NCBI GenBank assembly: GCA_009760855.2
Contig: WPIO01000002.1
Span: 14,256,001 to 14,320,000, forward strand
DNA length: 64,000 bases
Source: Cristatella mucedo
Lineage: Eukaryota; Bryozoa; Phylactolaemata; Cristatellidae
Direction: 5' to 3'
Shown: positions 45,540-57,309 of the stretch, piece after piece
Numbering within the stretch: the stretch's first letter is position 1
Layout of the letters: every line of letters starts with the position of its first letter
Translations under genes and position numbers: made by a program
The notes under the pieces: generated by a model
The model's database searches: none
Told to the model about the DNA's origin: nothing
Seen by the model: the letters and a program-made list of their open reading frames with translations, nothing else

Positions 45540-46030
45540 ACCGCAAATCATTCCATTGAGCTCTTTATGTCACAGTCCTGTACAATGCAACGACATTTTG
45601 AGTAATTTCATGCTCAAGTTAATGCAGGCGTTACGAGGGAGCAAGTCAAGTCGTAGGAACAGCTCTGCTTTAAGGAAGGAAGAGAAGCCGAGTATCGGGG
45701 GAGGGGCCGAGGTTGCATACATGTGGCAAGTAGATGGAATATCAACACACCACAACCAATGGCTTGAACTAATTTTGCCCGTTTAACGTATCGGCTCGAA
45801 AATCTGTCACTCGCCGGCTTAAACTGGCTTGAGACCTTGATTAGTGGTGTGGTGATTTTCCATCCACTCAGTAAGGCAGTTTAGCGACGAAATTGATATA
45901 ACTGACTCTTAACTCTTTAGCTGTTTCCCTCGTTAGATAGAAATGGATAGAGATGAATCTATTTAATATCTTAAGTCATTTAAGGGGACATTTTGATTAC
46001 TCACCCCCCTATCGGAGGTTACCTCTTGCC
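45540..46030. other. No recognised gene
   Basis: Mixed then AT-rich sequence leading into the viral fragment that follows. The frame 45529-45786 has no support. Confidence 0.35.
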
Positions 46031-46037
46031 TTGCATT

Positions 46038-46391
46038 ATGGTCAAAGATTATCTAGAGAACGTTCTCAACGATATGAGAGCTATTAAACTATTACCAAAT
46101 TCTCCACACGATTACTTCATAATCGTAAACGGATATTCTTACGAAGTGAATCCACTTTGCACTCTCTTTGAAACTACGGTTGTCGACTCCACTACTAATT
46201 ACAACCTTACAGTAGATCAATATCTGCCTAGACAACCACACTTGGTTTCCATCAAGCATTATAACTTCATTCGTAACATAGAATCAAAACCACTTCTCAG
46301 TTACAGTGACGAAGTTTCTTCTATTTCTTCAGGTTTTTCTATCGATTCTTTTTCATTTCGCAGTGAAGAATATGATGAACAATCACAATAA
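46038..46391 (+). CDS. Unknown small protein in second viral remnant
   Basis: An intact 117-residue frame starting MVKDYLENVLNDMRAIKLLP in an AT-rich island next to the polymerase relic. The C-terminal third is very serine-rich (EVSSISSGFSIDSFSFRSEE). The family is not recognised. The island and its neighbours suggest viral origin. Its end overlaps the next start by 20 bases. Confidence 0.4.
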   Translation: MVKDYLENVLNDMRAIKLLPNSPHDYFIIVNGYSYEVNPLCTLFETTVVDSTTNYNLTVDQYLPRQPHLVSIKHYNFIRNIESKPLLSYSDEVSSISSGFSIDSFSFRSEEYDEQSQ

Positions 46392-46557
46392 GAAGATGCC
46401 TAACCTAAGAGAAGAGTTTGCTAAGAAAAAGTACATTTACCTTACAGCTGAAGGCGATAGGATTAGATCTCGTTTGAAGAATGATTTGTTAGCTTCATAC
46501 ATATTTCGATTCTTAATCATCTTTACTTGTATTGTATTTAAATGCACACGTCGCTAA
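46372..46557 (+). CDS. Small protein with C-terminal membrane segment
   Basis: A 61-codon frame (MMNNHNKKMPNLREEFAKKK) with a charged N-terminal two thirds and one hydrophobic segment near the end (YIFRFLIIFTCIVF), followed by KCTRR. It overlaps the previous gene. Possibly a tail-anchored viral protein; no homologue recognised. Confidence 0.35.
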   Translation: MMNNHNKKMPNLREEFAKKKYIYLTAEGDRIRSRLKNDLLASYIFRFLIIFTCIVFKCTRR

Positions 46558-46721
46558 TAAATTAAATTTGGAATCGCCTGCACACAATTACAACTGGGCA
46601 CGTCGGATGAGCCTTGTGATATAAAACAAAGCTCAGCTAATTATCCTAACGGAAATTGTCGGACACATAAAGCAGCGCTGCACATTGACAGCCTCAGTGC
46701 TTAAAAAATCGCACACAGCGA

Positions 46722-46835
46722 TTATCTTTATTCAGGCGCTTCCCATGTGCCTCGGGACTCGAGCCCACGACCTCAGCGAGGCCATGGTCGGGGCGAGCAA
46801 CTTCACCACTGGACCAAACCAGCTGAACTCCATAT
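46722..46835 (-). mobile_element. SINE family A copy, 3'-truncated
   Basis: The complement carries the head with the GGTCCAGTGGTGAAG A box, the B box GGTCGTGGGCTCGAGTCC and the beginning of the tail. Confidence 0.75.
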
Positions 46836-46924
46836 ATAGAGCTAGAAAAATGCATAGTTTATACGTAGCTCCCTGAAACCTACCAGTAAAATGGCAACGA
46901 TCACTAACCTTCTCACTGGGATCA

Positions 46925-47437
46925 CTAATTTTTTATGCCTAAGTAATTAGCAGATTTCTCGAAAACAATCTTGTGTTGCTTAGTTATACAAATACCACAT
47001 AACGCTCTATCGTTTTATCTCTTCTTAACAATATCGACAATGTTAATTAATCTTTCCGAAAAGAAACAAACACCATCATTTGTCGTACGAATAAAACCGG
47101 GAACCTTACCACTCCGTTCCAACGTAACGAAAGCAGTGCCACAAGGTAAATGAATTATATCAAGAGTTTCACACTTTACAGACTTGGCTTTACTTTCGCA
47201 AACAGTATAAGACAAATCTCAAACCCATCTTGACAAAAAAGACGATTCTTAACGCATGCTCTCAAAGTCAGCATAACAACAAATGGAGATCCAACGAACC
47301 TTGCGAAAGCATTAAACCGAACCCGAATATACTCAGACGTGTCAAAAGTAGTTGGGGTGGCCCCACTTGAACCGTCGCAATTTAAAAAAATGATTATCTA
47401 ATCATTAACTATTGAAATAAATACTACAACAACTACT
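46925..47437 (-). pseudogene. Polinton-type DNA polymerase B relic, part 2
   Basis: The minus-strand readings YIRVRFNAFARFVGSPFVVM, HLPCGTAFVTLERSGKVPGF and ALCGICITKQHKIVF fit the order of the exonuclease-domain region of protein-primed polymerases of Polintons. In that order a PFVVY-like strand is followed by an H-PC segment and a C-x-I-C zinc motif. A frameshift separates the first and second readings, a stop separates the second and third, and exonuclease acidic residues appear lost. It is cut from part 1 by the LINE at 47440-48290. Confidence 0.5.
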
Positions 47438-47439
47438 AC

Positions 47440-48290
47440 TACTTCTAATAATGCACTTGATAAAGCACCCTCAGAGAACTCAATCTCTCTCCAGGTGCTT
47501 TAGATTTGCTGCAAAGGGAAACGCGATTGAATGGTGAGTAATATCACGCTTGATAAACCACATGAATACCATGGTTAGGGGTGACATTCACAGGGTCAGC
47601 ATGCAAATGTGGTTAGTGGCAGCATGCACAGTGTACGCATGCATAAGCACATAAAGGACGAATCACTGGGACCCACTAAATGCTGTCCTAAATAGGAGTG
47701 TTCATAAGTTCTTTTTAAATGTAATCAAGTCAGGGGATGTTCTGACACAAGTCGGGAGGGAGTTCCAGGCTTTGGGAGCATACGAACTAAATGTACGGTC
47801 TCCAAAGGATTTGAGGTTTCTACGAGGTATTGGTAAACTGTTGAATTCCGAAAAGCGGGTGGTACGACGCTTGGCATGGTGGGGGAGTAGATCTGAAAGA
47901 TCGGCTGGAGCCAAAGAAAGAGGTGACCTAAAAGTGAGCGACAAAACCTTGAAGTCAATCCGTTGCTTGACTGGTAGCCAATGCAGGTCGGAGAGAAGTG
48001 GTGTTACGTGGCAACGGCGACGCTCATGACAGACGAGCCTAGCTGCAAAGTTTTGCACCGGCTGTTGCCGCCCGATTGCACATGCCGGTAGGCCAGCAAA
48101 CAGTGAGTTGCAGAAGTCAAGATGGGATGTCACAAATGCAAGAAACAACTTAGACGTGGTATTTTTATCTAAACAAACCCGAATTTTAGCAATGTTATGT
48201 AGCTGAAAGTACGCAAGCTTGACTGTGGAGCTGATGTGGTCGTCTAACGAGAGGTCACTTTGGACCCGCGACACCTAGATTTCGAGCTGA
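47440..48290 (-). mobile_element. CR1/L2-like LINE, 3' part, inserted in the polymerase relic
   Basis: The minus-strand frame from 48274 covers 190 codons of the reverse-transcriptase C-terminal half (FLAFVTSHLDFCNSLFAGLP, PLLSDLHWLPVKQRIDFKVL, GDRTFSSYAPKAWNSLPT). The 3' region follows to AATAATAGTAGTAG at about 47440. This is the longest intact LINE frame in the window. Confidence 0.85.
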
Positions 48291-48905
48291 TACATATCCA
48301 AACATCGACGGCAATAAAGCAACGAACCTCCAGATTTCGTAATACAACTAAGTGAACTAAATTTGATTATCAAGATACAATGCTCAATATCTTTGTGTCT
48401 AACTAGTAAGCGATTGACATGTCGACCAATCAACTTTGTAGACTTTACAATGATATTCCTTTCTCCTCATGATAGTCAAGCACGTTTATACTTAAACCTA
48501 GTATTCCACTTATTCAGTATCAATAATCCCAACAGGCCACTTAGGTCCAGTAATAGAATCCTGTACTCTTAGATATATAGTATCCCAATGATTCATAAGA
48601 TAATTAATTTTCTAACTTCGATTATCAATAATGTATATAAATCTTAGCACACACCATAATGCACAGTAATTATCAGTATTTGGTACATCGATGCAACACG
48701 TCCTACTAAAAACAGACTTTGGAGATGGGATATAAATTAAATCTTTTCTTCGAACGAAATTACCAATGACGAAACTAAGAGTTAATCTCACTTTAGTGAT
48801 CCACCCTGAGAAAATAGCATCATCAGCTGCAAGGTCAGTCTCTTCTTTCACCTCAAACTAACTTGATTAGATCTTACGGAATAATGATCATTTCTAGTAA
48901 ATATA
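48291..48905 (-). pseudogene. Polinton-type DNA polymerase B relic, part 1 (N-terminal)
   Basis: Minus strand: SGWITKVRLTLSFVIGNFVR, IYIPSPKSVFSRTCCIDVPN and TDNYCALWCVLRFIYI match the conserved pre-exonuclease region of Polinton/adintovirus polymerase B. Further on, RHVNRLLVRHKDIEHCILII and LLYCRRCLDMYQ match the segment with the zinc-binding C-x-x-C. Several stops and shifts lie between them. The polymerase domain proper (with its YxDTDS motif) was not found in the window. Confidence 0.6.
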
Positions 48906-49330
48906 GTTAAGGGTGAAGTAGGAAAAAAAACTGGAATCACTAGCGTCAGTAGATGGATTTTTCATAAACAGCTTAACAGAAGTATTCAAGCAAAGTGTAT
49001 TAAATCTCCCCGATCGCTGAAGAGAATAAGGAATACTAATTTCACTAAAGAAATCATCATGGTAATTTGTATAGTACCTCTTTTTGTTAACTAGAAAAAC
49101 TCAATATTACCATTTGCACCATCCTTTGCTAACCTGAAAACACAACGCTTATCTCTAGGTAACCTAGATTGAGTAAAATTGTCAATATTCAGAAGTCATC
49201 TTGCATCAGTAGGAAGAGCTCCCCTTTCTGGGATACATTGCAATTATATTCAAGAAAAACTTGTTATGTAATATAAATTATATTTATTACTCAAAGAATG
49301 AACTGTAAAAAGTAGTGTATTGTTTATCAC
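48906..49330. other. AT-rich remainder of the second viral remnant
   Basis: Probably the 5' end of the polymerase relic on the minus strand, but too decayed to read reliably. Confidence 0.35.
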
Positions 49331-49539
49331 CTATTGAATATGTTTCGAAACGTAGTGTTGCATAAGAATGTAACTTCTGGCATTGAACACTTTGTTGCCC
49401 CGACTGGGACGAAAATGCCAGTTGAACTCTACGAGGGGCATACAGAGTTTTTGCCCCAGAAGAGGCATTTTCATACAACAACGCGCATACAAAAAGCGCG
49501 CTTGCGAAATCTCACGAAATTTTTCGAGTAAACGCGGAA

Positions 49540-50135
49540 TATACTGTTGGCTGCGATGTGGAATCAAAACTGCAGCTGCAATCCGTTTAATATGGCAGTG
49601 GCAGCTGTATCGCAGTTCGTTATTGTACGACTGGCCAGGACTATTGGTGGCCATTTCGTTAGTACGCCCGTACTCAATTGCACATTTTGTGGGTAGACCC
49701 GATACTCTGTTGTCTATCAACTGAATTCAAAACCACAGATGTGCGATGCCTATTGATGAAACGGCAGCAGTGCTGCGGTGCGAACACGTGTAGGACTGCT
49801 CCTTGAGCAGGGCCAGTGGAGGCCATAGCATGAGAACAGGCACGCTCAGTGGCCTGCAGGTCGGTGGGTAAACTCGTAACACTCGTTTTCTGTAACGAAG
49901 AATCAAAACGGCAGTCACGCGAAGACCTTTGTTAGAAAGGCAGCTGCATCACAGTTAAACTATTGAGGCTGCCATTTGGGCCGGGCCATCGGACGCCAAA
50001 ACGTGGGAACGCGAAATTGCATGGAGAGTGGTGGTTAAACCTGGAACACTACTGTCTATCTTTTGAAATTAAAATTGCAGTTGAGCGAAGGTTTGTGTGA
50101 ACATGGCAGCTGCATCGCAGTTATCGGTGAGCCGT
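49540..50135 (-). repeat. Satellite-like tandem repeat, array 3
   Basis: Three diverged units with GGAATCAAAACTGCAGCTGC-, ATGGCAGTGGCAGCTGTATC- and GTGGTTAAACCTGGAACACT-like blocks. Same family and orientation as 37890-38400. Confidence 0.7.

Positions 50136-50138
<3 letters not shown>

Positions 50139-50203
<65 letters not shown>
50139..50203. repeat. (AT)n microsatellite
   Basis: About 32 AT units directly after the satellite array. Confidence 0.97.
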
Positions 50204-50206
<3 letters not shown>

Positions 50207-50999
50207 GGGACCCGTAAATGAGCTCTAACGGCCTTACGTATGAGTGCACCCTGAATGCGACAAGGATGAAACGCAAAACTGGGAAATCTTGCCCACACCG
50301 CCTTCTTTCAAGCTTACCCCGAGGACGCACTGTCTGTGAAGGGGTTGCGTCGTACGATTTTCCTTGAAATGCATGCCGATTGTTTTATGCGGCTGGCCTC
50401 AATTCTTAATTATCGCCCGCCCTGCCAATCTCAGGCTAGGGATAATATATGCCGAGTGCATTATTGTTCGCTTTGTCGCCGCGCTCTGCCTCGAAGAGGC
50501 GGTCGGAGACAGCGTGGAAGTTAGGCTTTACAGCGTCACAACTACGCCATCAATATTTGTAGTTTACCGGGCTCTCTATCCATCCTTTGGGCTTTAAAGA
50601 TGTCGTACGCTGCCGTGCATAACCCAGTGCTTGTGATGTGGAAAGGACGGAAGTGCCACTACTATGTATTATTTCTGCCGAATGTGCATTGCAGGTGGAC
50701 GACATAGAACAACAGTCAAGAGGACTGGTTGACGCCTCCACACCTCGAGTAGAAAAGGCTCAACGGTCTCGGGCTCTCGGGCGTGGCATCTCGCGAATTT
50801 GTGTTGAATACTTACGCGCTGATATCGTTGTGCTCGTGGGTCTTGCCAAAGCGTACGAGTACACCACTAGTTGGACCAAGCGAGGCGGAGAAAAATCGAC
50901 ATTGGAGTGACGCAATTATGAGGGCGCTCGAGTCTAGTCACGTCGTGTCGGTCACTCGTGAACCACGCACTGCGGTCGTTAACGGTGCCGTCTTCAGAA
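50204..50999. other. No recognised gene
   Basis: Mixed sequence; overlapping short frames without domains. Confidence 0.4.
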
Positions 51000-51425
<426 letters not shown>

Positions 51426-53090
51426 CTCGGCCAGCAGCTGTCGAATACAATGAAGTAAGGACTTGCTTGAAATCGCGAGTCGTACTTTCACATGAAAAAC
51501 TAAAGAAAATTTGCACAATCCATTTCGCTTTTGGCGCCCCCTTGGCCTTGCAACCGGGGACATCTGTTCCCCTGCCCCACAACTTGAGATATTTAAAAAT
51601 CTAATATGTTGTGATCATTTTATTTCGTCAGACATAATGTACGATTATACTCTGGGGTTACTACATGCAAATGGTTATGGTGATGGTAGGGGTAATGATT
51701 ACTAGTAGTGGTTACTCCAATAGTATCATTTCAAGTCCGGAGGGAGCTGTAATAGCTGAAAACTTTATTCGATGAATCATCATCAACGTTTTAATGCTGG
51801 AGGTACAACTTTATTTGATGAGTAAGTTGAGGATCGTAGTTTGCGAAAAGTTACTTATCGTGGTAGCATGTGAAAGTGATTAGTGACGAAAAACGAGTCG
51901 TGAATGTAGATTAATATAGCTACCTTACTTCGGGCAATGCTTTGAGATATCCAAAATGAAGCCTAAGCAGCAGACACACAATATTTCAACTGGGAGCAAG
52001 CCAACAAGGATAACGATAACGTAATATACGTTATCCAAAGGACTCGACGTCCTTGAGAAAATCCAGGTAATCGTATCCGCTGTCAGCAAAAGATTCCCCC
52101 ACGACTAAGATGAGCATCGCACTATTCGCTTTTAGGAACCTGATCGTTCAAACCTCGTACCTCGTACGAACGTCGAATATGTAGGAAACCACGGCTTTCG
52201 CTTGTATGCACCTGAAGCCTGGAATTCCACGAGTTGATGCAGTTCATGTCAGCTCTAACATTGTTACGCTTGTTGGCAGTGTGCATTGTACTGCTAATAT
52301 TGTGATCGTGCGTAATTTAAAGCGTACATCAAGTTCCTCGAGAGTTCACCGAAAGTGCGTGGATTATTATTACTACTAATTCTGATATTAGTATTTATAT
52401 TTCCTCGGTGCCATCTTCTTGATTGCACAAAGTCGCGCATGAGCCGAACTGCCCCCAGTATCGGGGATCTGTAGGAAGCAGTCAACTCGCCAATAATCGT
52501 CAGAAATTCTCTGCCTGAAAATCAACAACTTTCAGCCTAGGCAACCTTTCGTGTATCAACAGCCGGAAAGCCGAGAGACTACTTCGCGTCTCTTGCGCGT
52601 GGAGCGGTACGATGTACAAAACATCATGTTTAAGTCGCCGTTGAGAGCCGAGCAGGTTCTTAACTTGTACATTGAGGTTGCTAGTTCTTTCACGCTTTCG
52701 GCATCGATCAAGCGCGATCGCAATTGTCAGGCGAGAGAGCGCCTCACTAAATATTCGCAAAGGTACGTTCTCCAAAGGACTCGACGTCGCTGTAAGGAAC
52801 TGCACTTCCACTCAGGTGCCGAACCGGCCCCCTAGCCTTAAGCGATACGCGTAAGTGGGCTGGTGCGCGAACTTCAATGAGGGCCAAACTATCAGCGGCA
52901 ATGACAGTGATGTGAAAAGCTTACTTGACGTAGTTAAACTAGGTGTATCCACTACATGTTTGTTCGCATCCACTGCGTCGAAGATTCTTTCGTTACGAGC
53001 GCATAGCAAGTACAATTTTGAGTACTGTCAGTGAGGTATCTGTGGAACCTCTAGTCGCACGACGCGTTAGATTAACCACCCTCCAGCCTA
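51426..53090. other. No recognised gene; one 43-bp dispersed repeat
   Basis: 52054-52096 recurs with one mismatch at 57515-57557. On the minus strand both copies can be read as ESFA(D/G)SGYDYLDFL. The source element is unknown. A 103-codon minus-strand frame at 52500-52811 has no recognised domain. Confidence 0.4.
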
Positions 53091-53570
53091 TCTTTCAGAT
53101 ATACTACCCCATCAGGCAAAGCATCGTACCACTCGCTTTTCGGAATCCAACAGTCTAGAAATACCTCGTACAAACCTTAAATCCTTTGGAGACCGTGCAT
53201 TTAGCTCGTATGCTCGCACAGCCTGGAACTCCCTCCCGACCTGCATCAGAACATCCCCTGACCTGACCACATTTAAAAGAAACTTAAAAACATACCTATT
53301 TAGGACAGCATTTAGTGGGTCTTTGTGATTCGTCCTCGATGTGCTTATGCGTGCTGACACTGTTCATGCTGCCACTAACCACATTTGCATGCTGACCCAG
53401 TGCATGTAACCCCTAACCATGTTATTCAATTTGTTTGTTTTTCAAGCATGATTTTACTTACTATTCTATTGCGTATCACTTTGCAGCAAATGTAAAGCGC
53501 CTAGAAAGAGATTGGGTTCTCTGAGGGCGCTTTATCAAGTGCAATATTATTATTATTATTATTATTACCC
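53091..53570 (+). mobile_element. CR1/L2-like LINE 3' end
   Basis: The reverse-transcriptase C-terminus is readable (FSSYARTAWNSLPTCIRT-like, then LTTFKRNLKTYLFRTAF), followed by the 3' region and the tail GTAAAGCGCCTAGAAAGAGA, then CTCTGAGGGCGCTTTATCAA and seven ATT repeats. Best reference copy for the LINE 3' hairpin. Confidence 0.85.
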
Positions 53571-53622
53571 TGTAGCTTAGCGAAAGTCGTTGCCGACGCT
53601 AGATTCTCTTGAGTGAACGGAT

Positions 53623-53638
53623 GGTCCTAGGAAGGACC
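53623..53638 (-). terminator. Histone 3' stem-loop of the H4 pseudogene
   Basis: Minus strand GGTCCTTCCTAGGACC. The stem is intact, but the loop is TTCC and not the usual TTTN. Confidence 0.85.
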
Positions 53639-53662
53639 TTTTTAGGAGCGCAAGGAACCTTC

Positions 53663-53976
53663 TTAACCTCAAAAGCCGTACAGGGTCCTGCCTTGTCGAT
53701 TGAGAGCGTGCAGCACGTCCATGGCGCTCACCGTCTATCTCATCGCGTACTCAGAGTACGTCACAGCGTCGCGGACGACACCGTCGAGGATTCCCTTCAG
53801 ATGGCCGCGGTGCTCGTCGAAGATGAGTCGAGAGATACGCTTCAAACCAGCACGGCGGGCCAGGCAGCTCTGATAGCCGTCTTCGCGATAGCCAGCATGT
53901 TGTTGCGGAGAACTTTGCGGTGGCGCTTGACGCCGCCCATTTCAAGACATTTACCTCCTTTTCCACGTCCAGACAT
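53663..53976 (-). pseudogene. Histone H4 pseudogene
   Basis: Starts [20 protein letters not shown] and keeps recognisable H4 to about residue 35, then a frameshift. The rest reads [20 protein letters not shown] and [13 protein letters not shown] stop replaces the residue after YAMR and another replaces the first glycine after GF. Many replacements occur in a normally invariant protein, so it is clearly dead. It is divergent from the H3 gene at 54237. Confidence 0.95.
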
Positions 53977-54647
<671 letters not shown>

Positions 54648-54673
54648 GTGTGTTCGAAGCTCGTTAAAGCAAC

Positions 54674-54689
54674 GGCCCTTTTTAGGGCC
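54674..54689 (+). terminator. Histone 3' stem-loop of the H3 variant
   Basis: GGCCCTTTTTAGGGCC, a perfect six-base stem with a TTTT loop, 27 bases past the stop and followed by ACCACG. Confidence 0.95.
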
Positions 54690-54699
54690 ACCACGTCGG

Positions 54700-55240
54700 C
54701 TGAGAGTAACCTTAATGCGAATGCTTGTGGAATGTGCAACGTGTTTAATTTTGCGTATCTTTGCAGTTCCAGGAGGCATGTAGCTACCCTATTGCTCTGA
54801 CAGCCATTACAGTGACCAGTTGAGCTCTAAAAAGTAGACGCGGATGATTAGAATTCAACTTCAAATAAATGTTCAGCTGTCGCCATAGGTTTGGTTTCGG
54901 ATGAAGCGTTTTCTTTTACGGCGATGATTTGCGTTCCGAGTTTCATCTTTGTGATTATTTCGTAAAAAGTTGTACTATTTCTTAAATTTGTTTTCTCACT
55001 GATAGATCAAAAGTATCCATCATTTATTAACAAATATTATTGATAATTGCATTTAATTTAACGCTACAAAAACATTCTTGACGACTCGTAATTCGATGAA
55101 ATCGCCTGTTGATAGCGTCATAATTCTACGCGTTCCTTGATCTGAATATCTTATATATAGTGTGGGAAAATTCATTTCATGTCTGCGATTTGTCCTATCA
55201 CTAAAACTGAAATGTCTACTAGTTTTCCAGAAGTGACCTG
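54700..55240. other. AT-rich, possible small viral remnant
   Basis: Minus-strand frames end at 55053 (TLYIRYSDQGTRRIMTLSTG onward) and at 54848 (MKLGTQIIAVKENASSETKP). They look protein-like but are short and unassigned. They may belong to the second viral remnant. Confidence 0.3.
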
Positions 55241-55475
55241 TCAAGAGGTTATATGTGCATATGTGCCTGCTGACACTGTGCATGCTGCGTGCGTCCAATC
55301 AAGCTTGCATGCTGACCCTGTGCACGTCACCTCTAACCATGTTAGTCATGCTGTTTATCAAAAATGATGCCACCCACCATTCGATCGCGCTCCCTTTACA
55401 GCAAATGCAAAGCGCCTAGAAAGAGATTGATCTGTCTGAGGGCGCTTTATCAAGAGTGTTATTATTATGATTACA
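55241..55475 (+). mobile_element. CR1/L2-like LINE 3' end
   Basis: Only the 3' region and hairpin tail are left: GCTGACACTGTGCATGCTGC, then AAAGCGCCTAGAAAGAGATT and GAGGGCGCTTTATCAAGAG. Confidence 0.8.
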
Positions 55476-55597
55476 TCTGCAGACGAATCTTGATCGTTAT
55501 ATATAATATTGTAGGAGTATCGTGCCATTTTACACTACTCCTAAGTACGGTTGCGATAAAAAGAAGAAAAGTGTGAATGAGGGAAGGATGAGCATCT

Positions 55598-56591
55598 CTA
55601 AATTTGTTTGAGCGCGTAACAATAAAGAAAGTCTACAGTCAACAAATTAGATGGAAGGAATAATGTGAATAACGTGCGTTTAGCTAATGTCCGATATGCT
55701 AAAGCAACAAAGCCTGAAGCAACTGGAATGTATTCATCGTAACCATCATCTGCAGTGCGCACTGCTAGCGTTAGCTTTATAGAAAGACCATTATTCATTG
55801 GAACTTCATCACGCTTAGGTTTAAACAGTCTTAGCTGGCTAATCACAACTATAGTTGTCTCAACACTTAACAATGAAGGTATTACGACTGAAGATAACCT
55901 CGACAGAGTGTTCGCATCTCCAATGCCTAAATGTTTCATATCAGGAACTGTTAGGTGTCCACAGAGTCTTCTCGTTTGCATACCTCTACGTAGAGGTACT
56001 ATAGAGTCTTAAGTTACACGTCTTGTTGGAACTGATAAGGACGTTTTGCTCAGTAGATATCGTCGCAAGAATCCTATGTTTGCCGAGCTGGCTTGGTCCA
56101 GCGGTTAATGTGCTCGACCCGGCCAAGGTCTGGCTGAGATCGCGGGCTCAAACCTAAAAGCATATCTGAAGTGCCTGAATATTAGGTTCTCTTGTGGCGC
56201 TATACAAACGAGTAATATGTGTTTGATACGTGTTCATCAATGTCATATATGTTAGATAGTTTACGTAAAATTTTAGAAGGAGTAAGGCTGTCAGTACTAA
56301 GAGTAGATTTCTTAGATATATGTACTCCTCGATTTGGTAACGCTTCGTCGACACAGGATTCATGAGCTCCATCGTTTCTCTTCAATGCTTTGGATACTTG
56401 TATATATCTTTTCTCAAAAGCCGATTCATCTCTCCTTACCACATCATCAGAATTATTGTAGGGAAATTTGAATCCGCAGTATATTTATTCATCAACTGCT
56501 TACAATCGATAGCTTTAGCAATATCTAAGATTCTGTTACCATCTCGATCCAAGGTGCCAAGGATTACTGGATCGGATCTTTCCAACGCCAT
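55598..56591 (-). pseudogene. Fibre-like protein of second viral remnant, split by a SINE
   Basis: From ATG 56591 the frame reads MALERSDPVILGTLDRDGNR, a fibre-stem style start. After a shift it reads VVRRDESAFEKRYIQVSKAL and STDSLTPSKILRKLSNIYDI. The SINE at 56085-56220 interrupts it. The last part runs with one TAA through RLCGHLTVPDMKHLGIGDAN, LRLFKPKRDEVPMNNGLSIK and GYDEYIPVASGFVALAYRTL to the stop at 55598. The long beta-rich C-terminal half may be the receptor-binding head. It starts directly after the stop of the next fibre gene. Confidence 0.5.
56085..56220 (+). mobile_element. SINE family A copy inside a viral fibre gene
   Basis: Head GGCTTGGTCCAGCGGTTAAT, B-box GATCGCGGGCTCAAACC, tail TGTGGCGCTATACAAACGAG. 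It splits the reading frame around it. Confidence 0.8.
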
Positions 56592-57301
56592 TTATTAATT
56601 GAGACCTACATAAACAGTTATAGTTACACGGTTATTAGAAAAGCCATCTTATCCTCTTACGCTGGTCCCATTCTAATCCAATTTGTTATTAGAATCTATG
56701 TAGTATCTTCCAAGTATTTCTCGTGTCACTACATCAGGATCAGGTTTGTTTTATGGGTATACAGTCAGCCATCTACTTGATTGTTGATTTGCTAAAGCAT
56801 AATATGCATGTAAAACAAACCATGCATTAGCAATGGGATAATTAGGCACCGACCCTACCCAGCCTGTAGTTCCTGAATTTGAATCTGCAAATCTACTACA
56901 GTATGATCCTGTACAATGTACTTGGACGCTATTTCCATCTAATACATTTTGCAGTTAGCCTAATCTAACGCCATCGTTTGGATTGACTGGACCTGTTACA
57001 TTGCTCACCGTGTTAGTATTCACATCTAGAGTACCAGTCATTGTGTCACCTAGCTTAGTGGCAAAGTAGGTGTTGATAAATCCAAAGTTGGTCACGACGA
57101 AAGCACTAATAGGATCTGCATACGTGGATAAGGTGCCTTCCGCGTCTAAGTTCCATTGATTCCAGCTGCTCCTTATCGAGATACCTGGGTATGCGCTTAC
57201 TCTTTCGTCGCATCATCGCTAGCGTCTACTGTATTCGCGAGATCAACCGATCGATGATTATCCATATCCAAATCTCCATCAGCGTTACTAACTGTGCTCA
57301 T
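56592..57301 (-). pseudogene. Second fibre-like gene of the second viral remnant
   Basis: From ATG 57301: MSTVSNADGDLDMDNHRSVD then DLANTVDASDDATKE and a stop. In another frame FATKLGDTMTGTLDVNTNTV and SNVTGPVNPNDGVRLG are typical phage-like stem repeats. A head-like part follows (SRFADSNSGTTGWVGSVPNY, ANAWFVLHAYYALANQQSSR) and ends VTITVYVGLN with two TAA codons. At least five lesions are present. It uses glycine at the GDTMTG position where the first element has TGA. Confidence 0.65.
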
Positions 57302-57309
57302 TCAAATCA

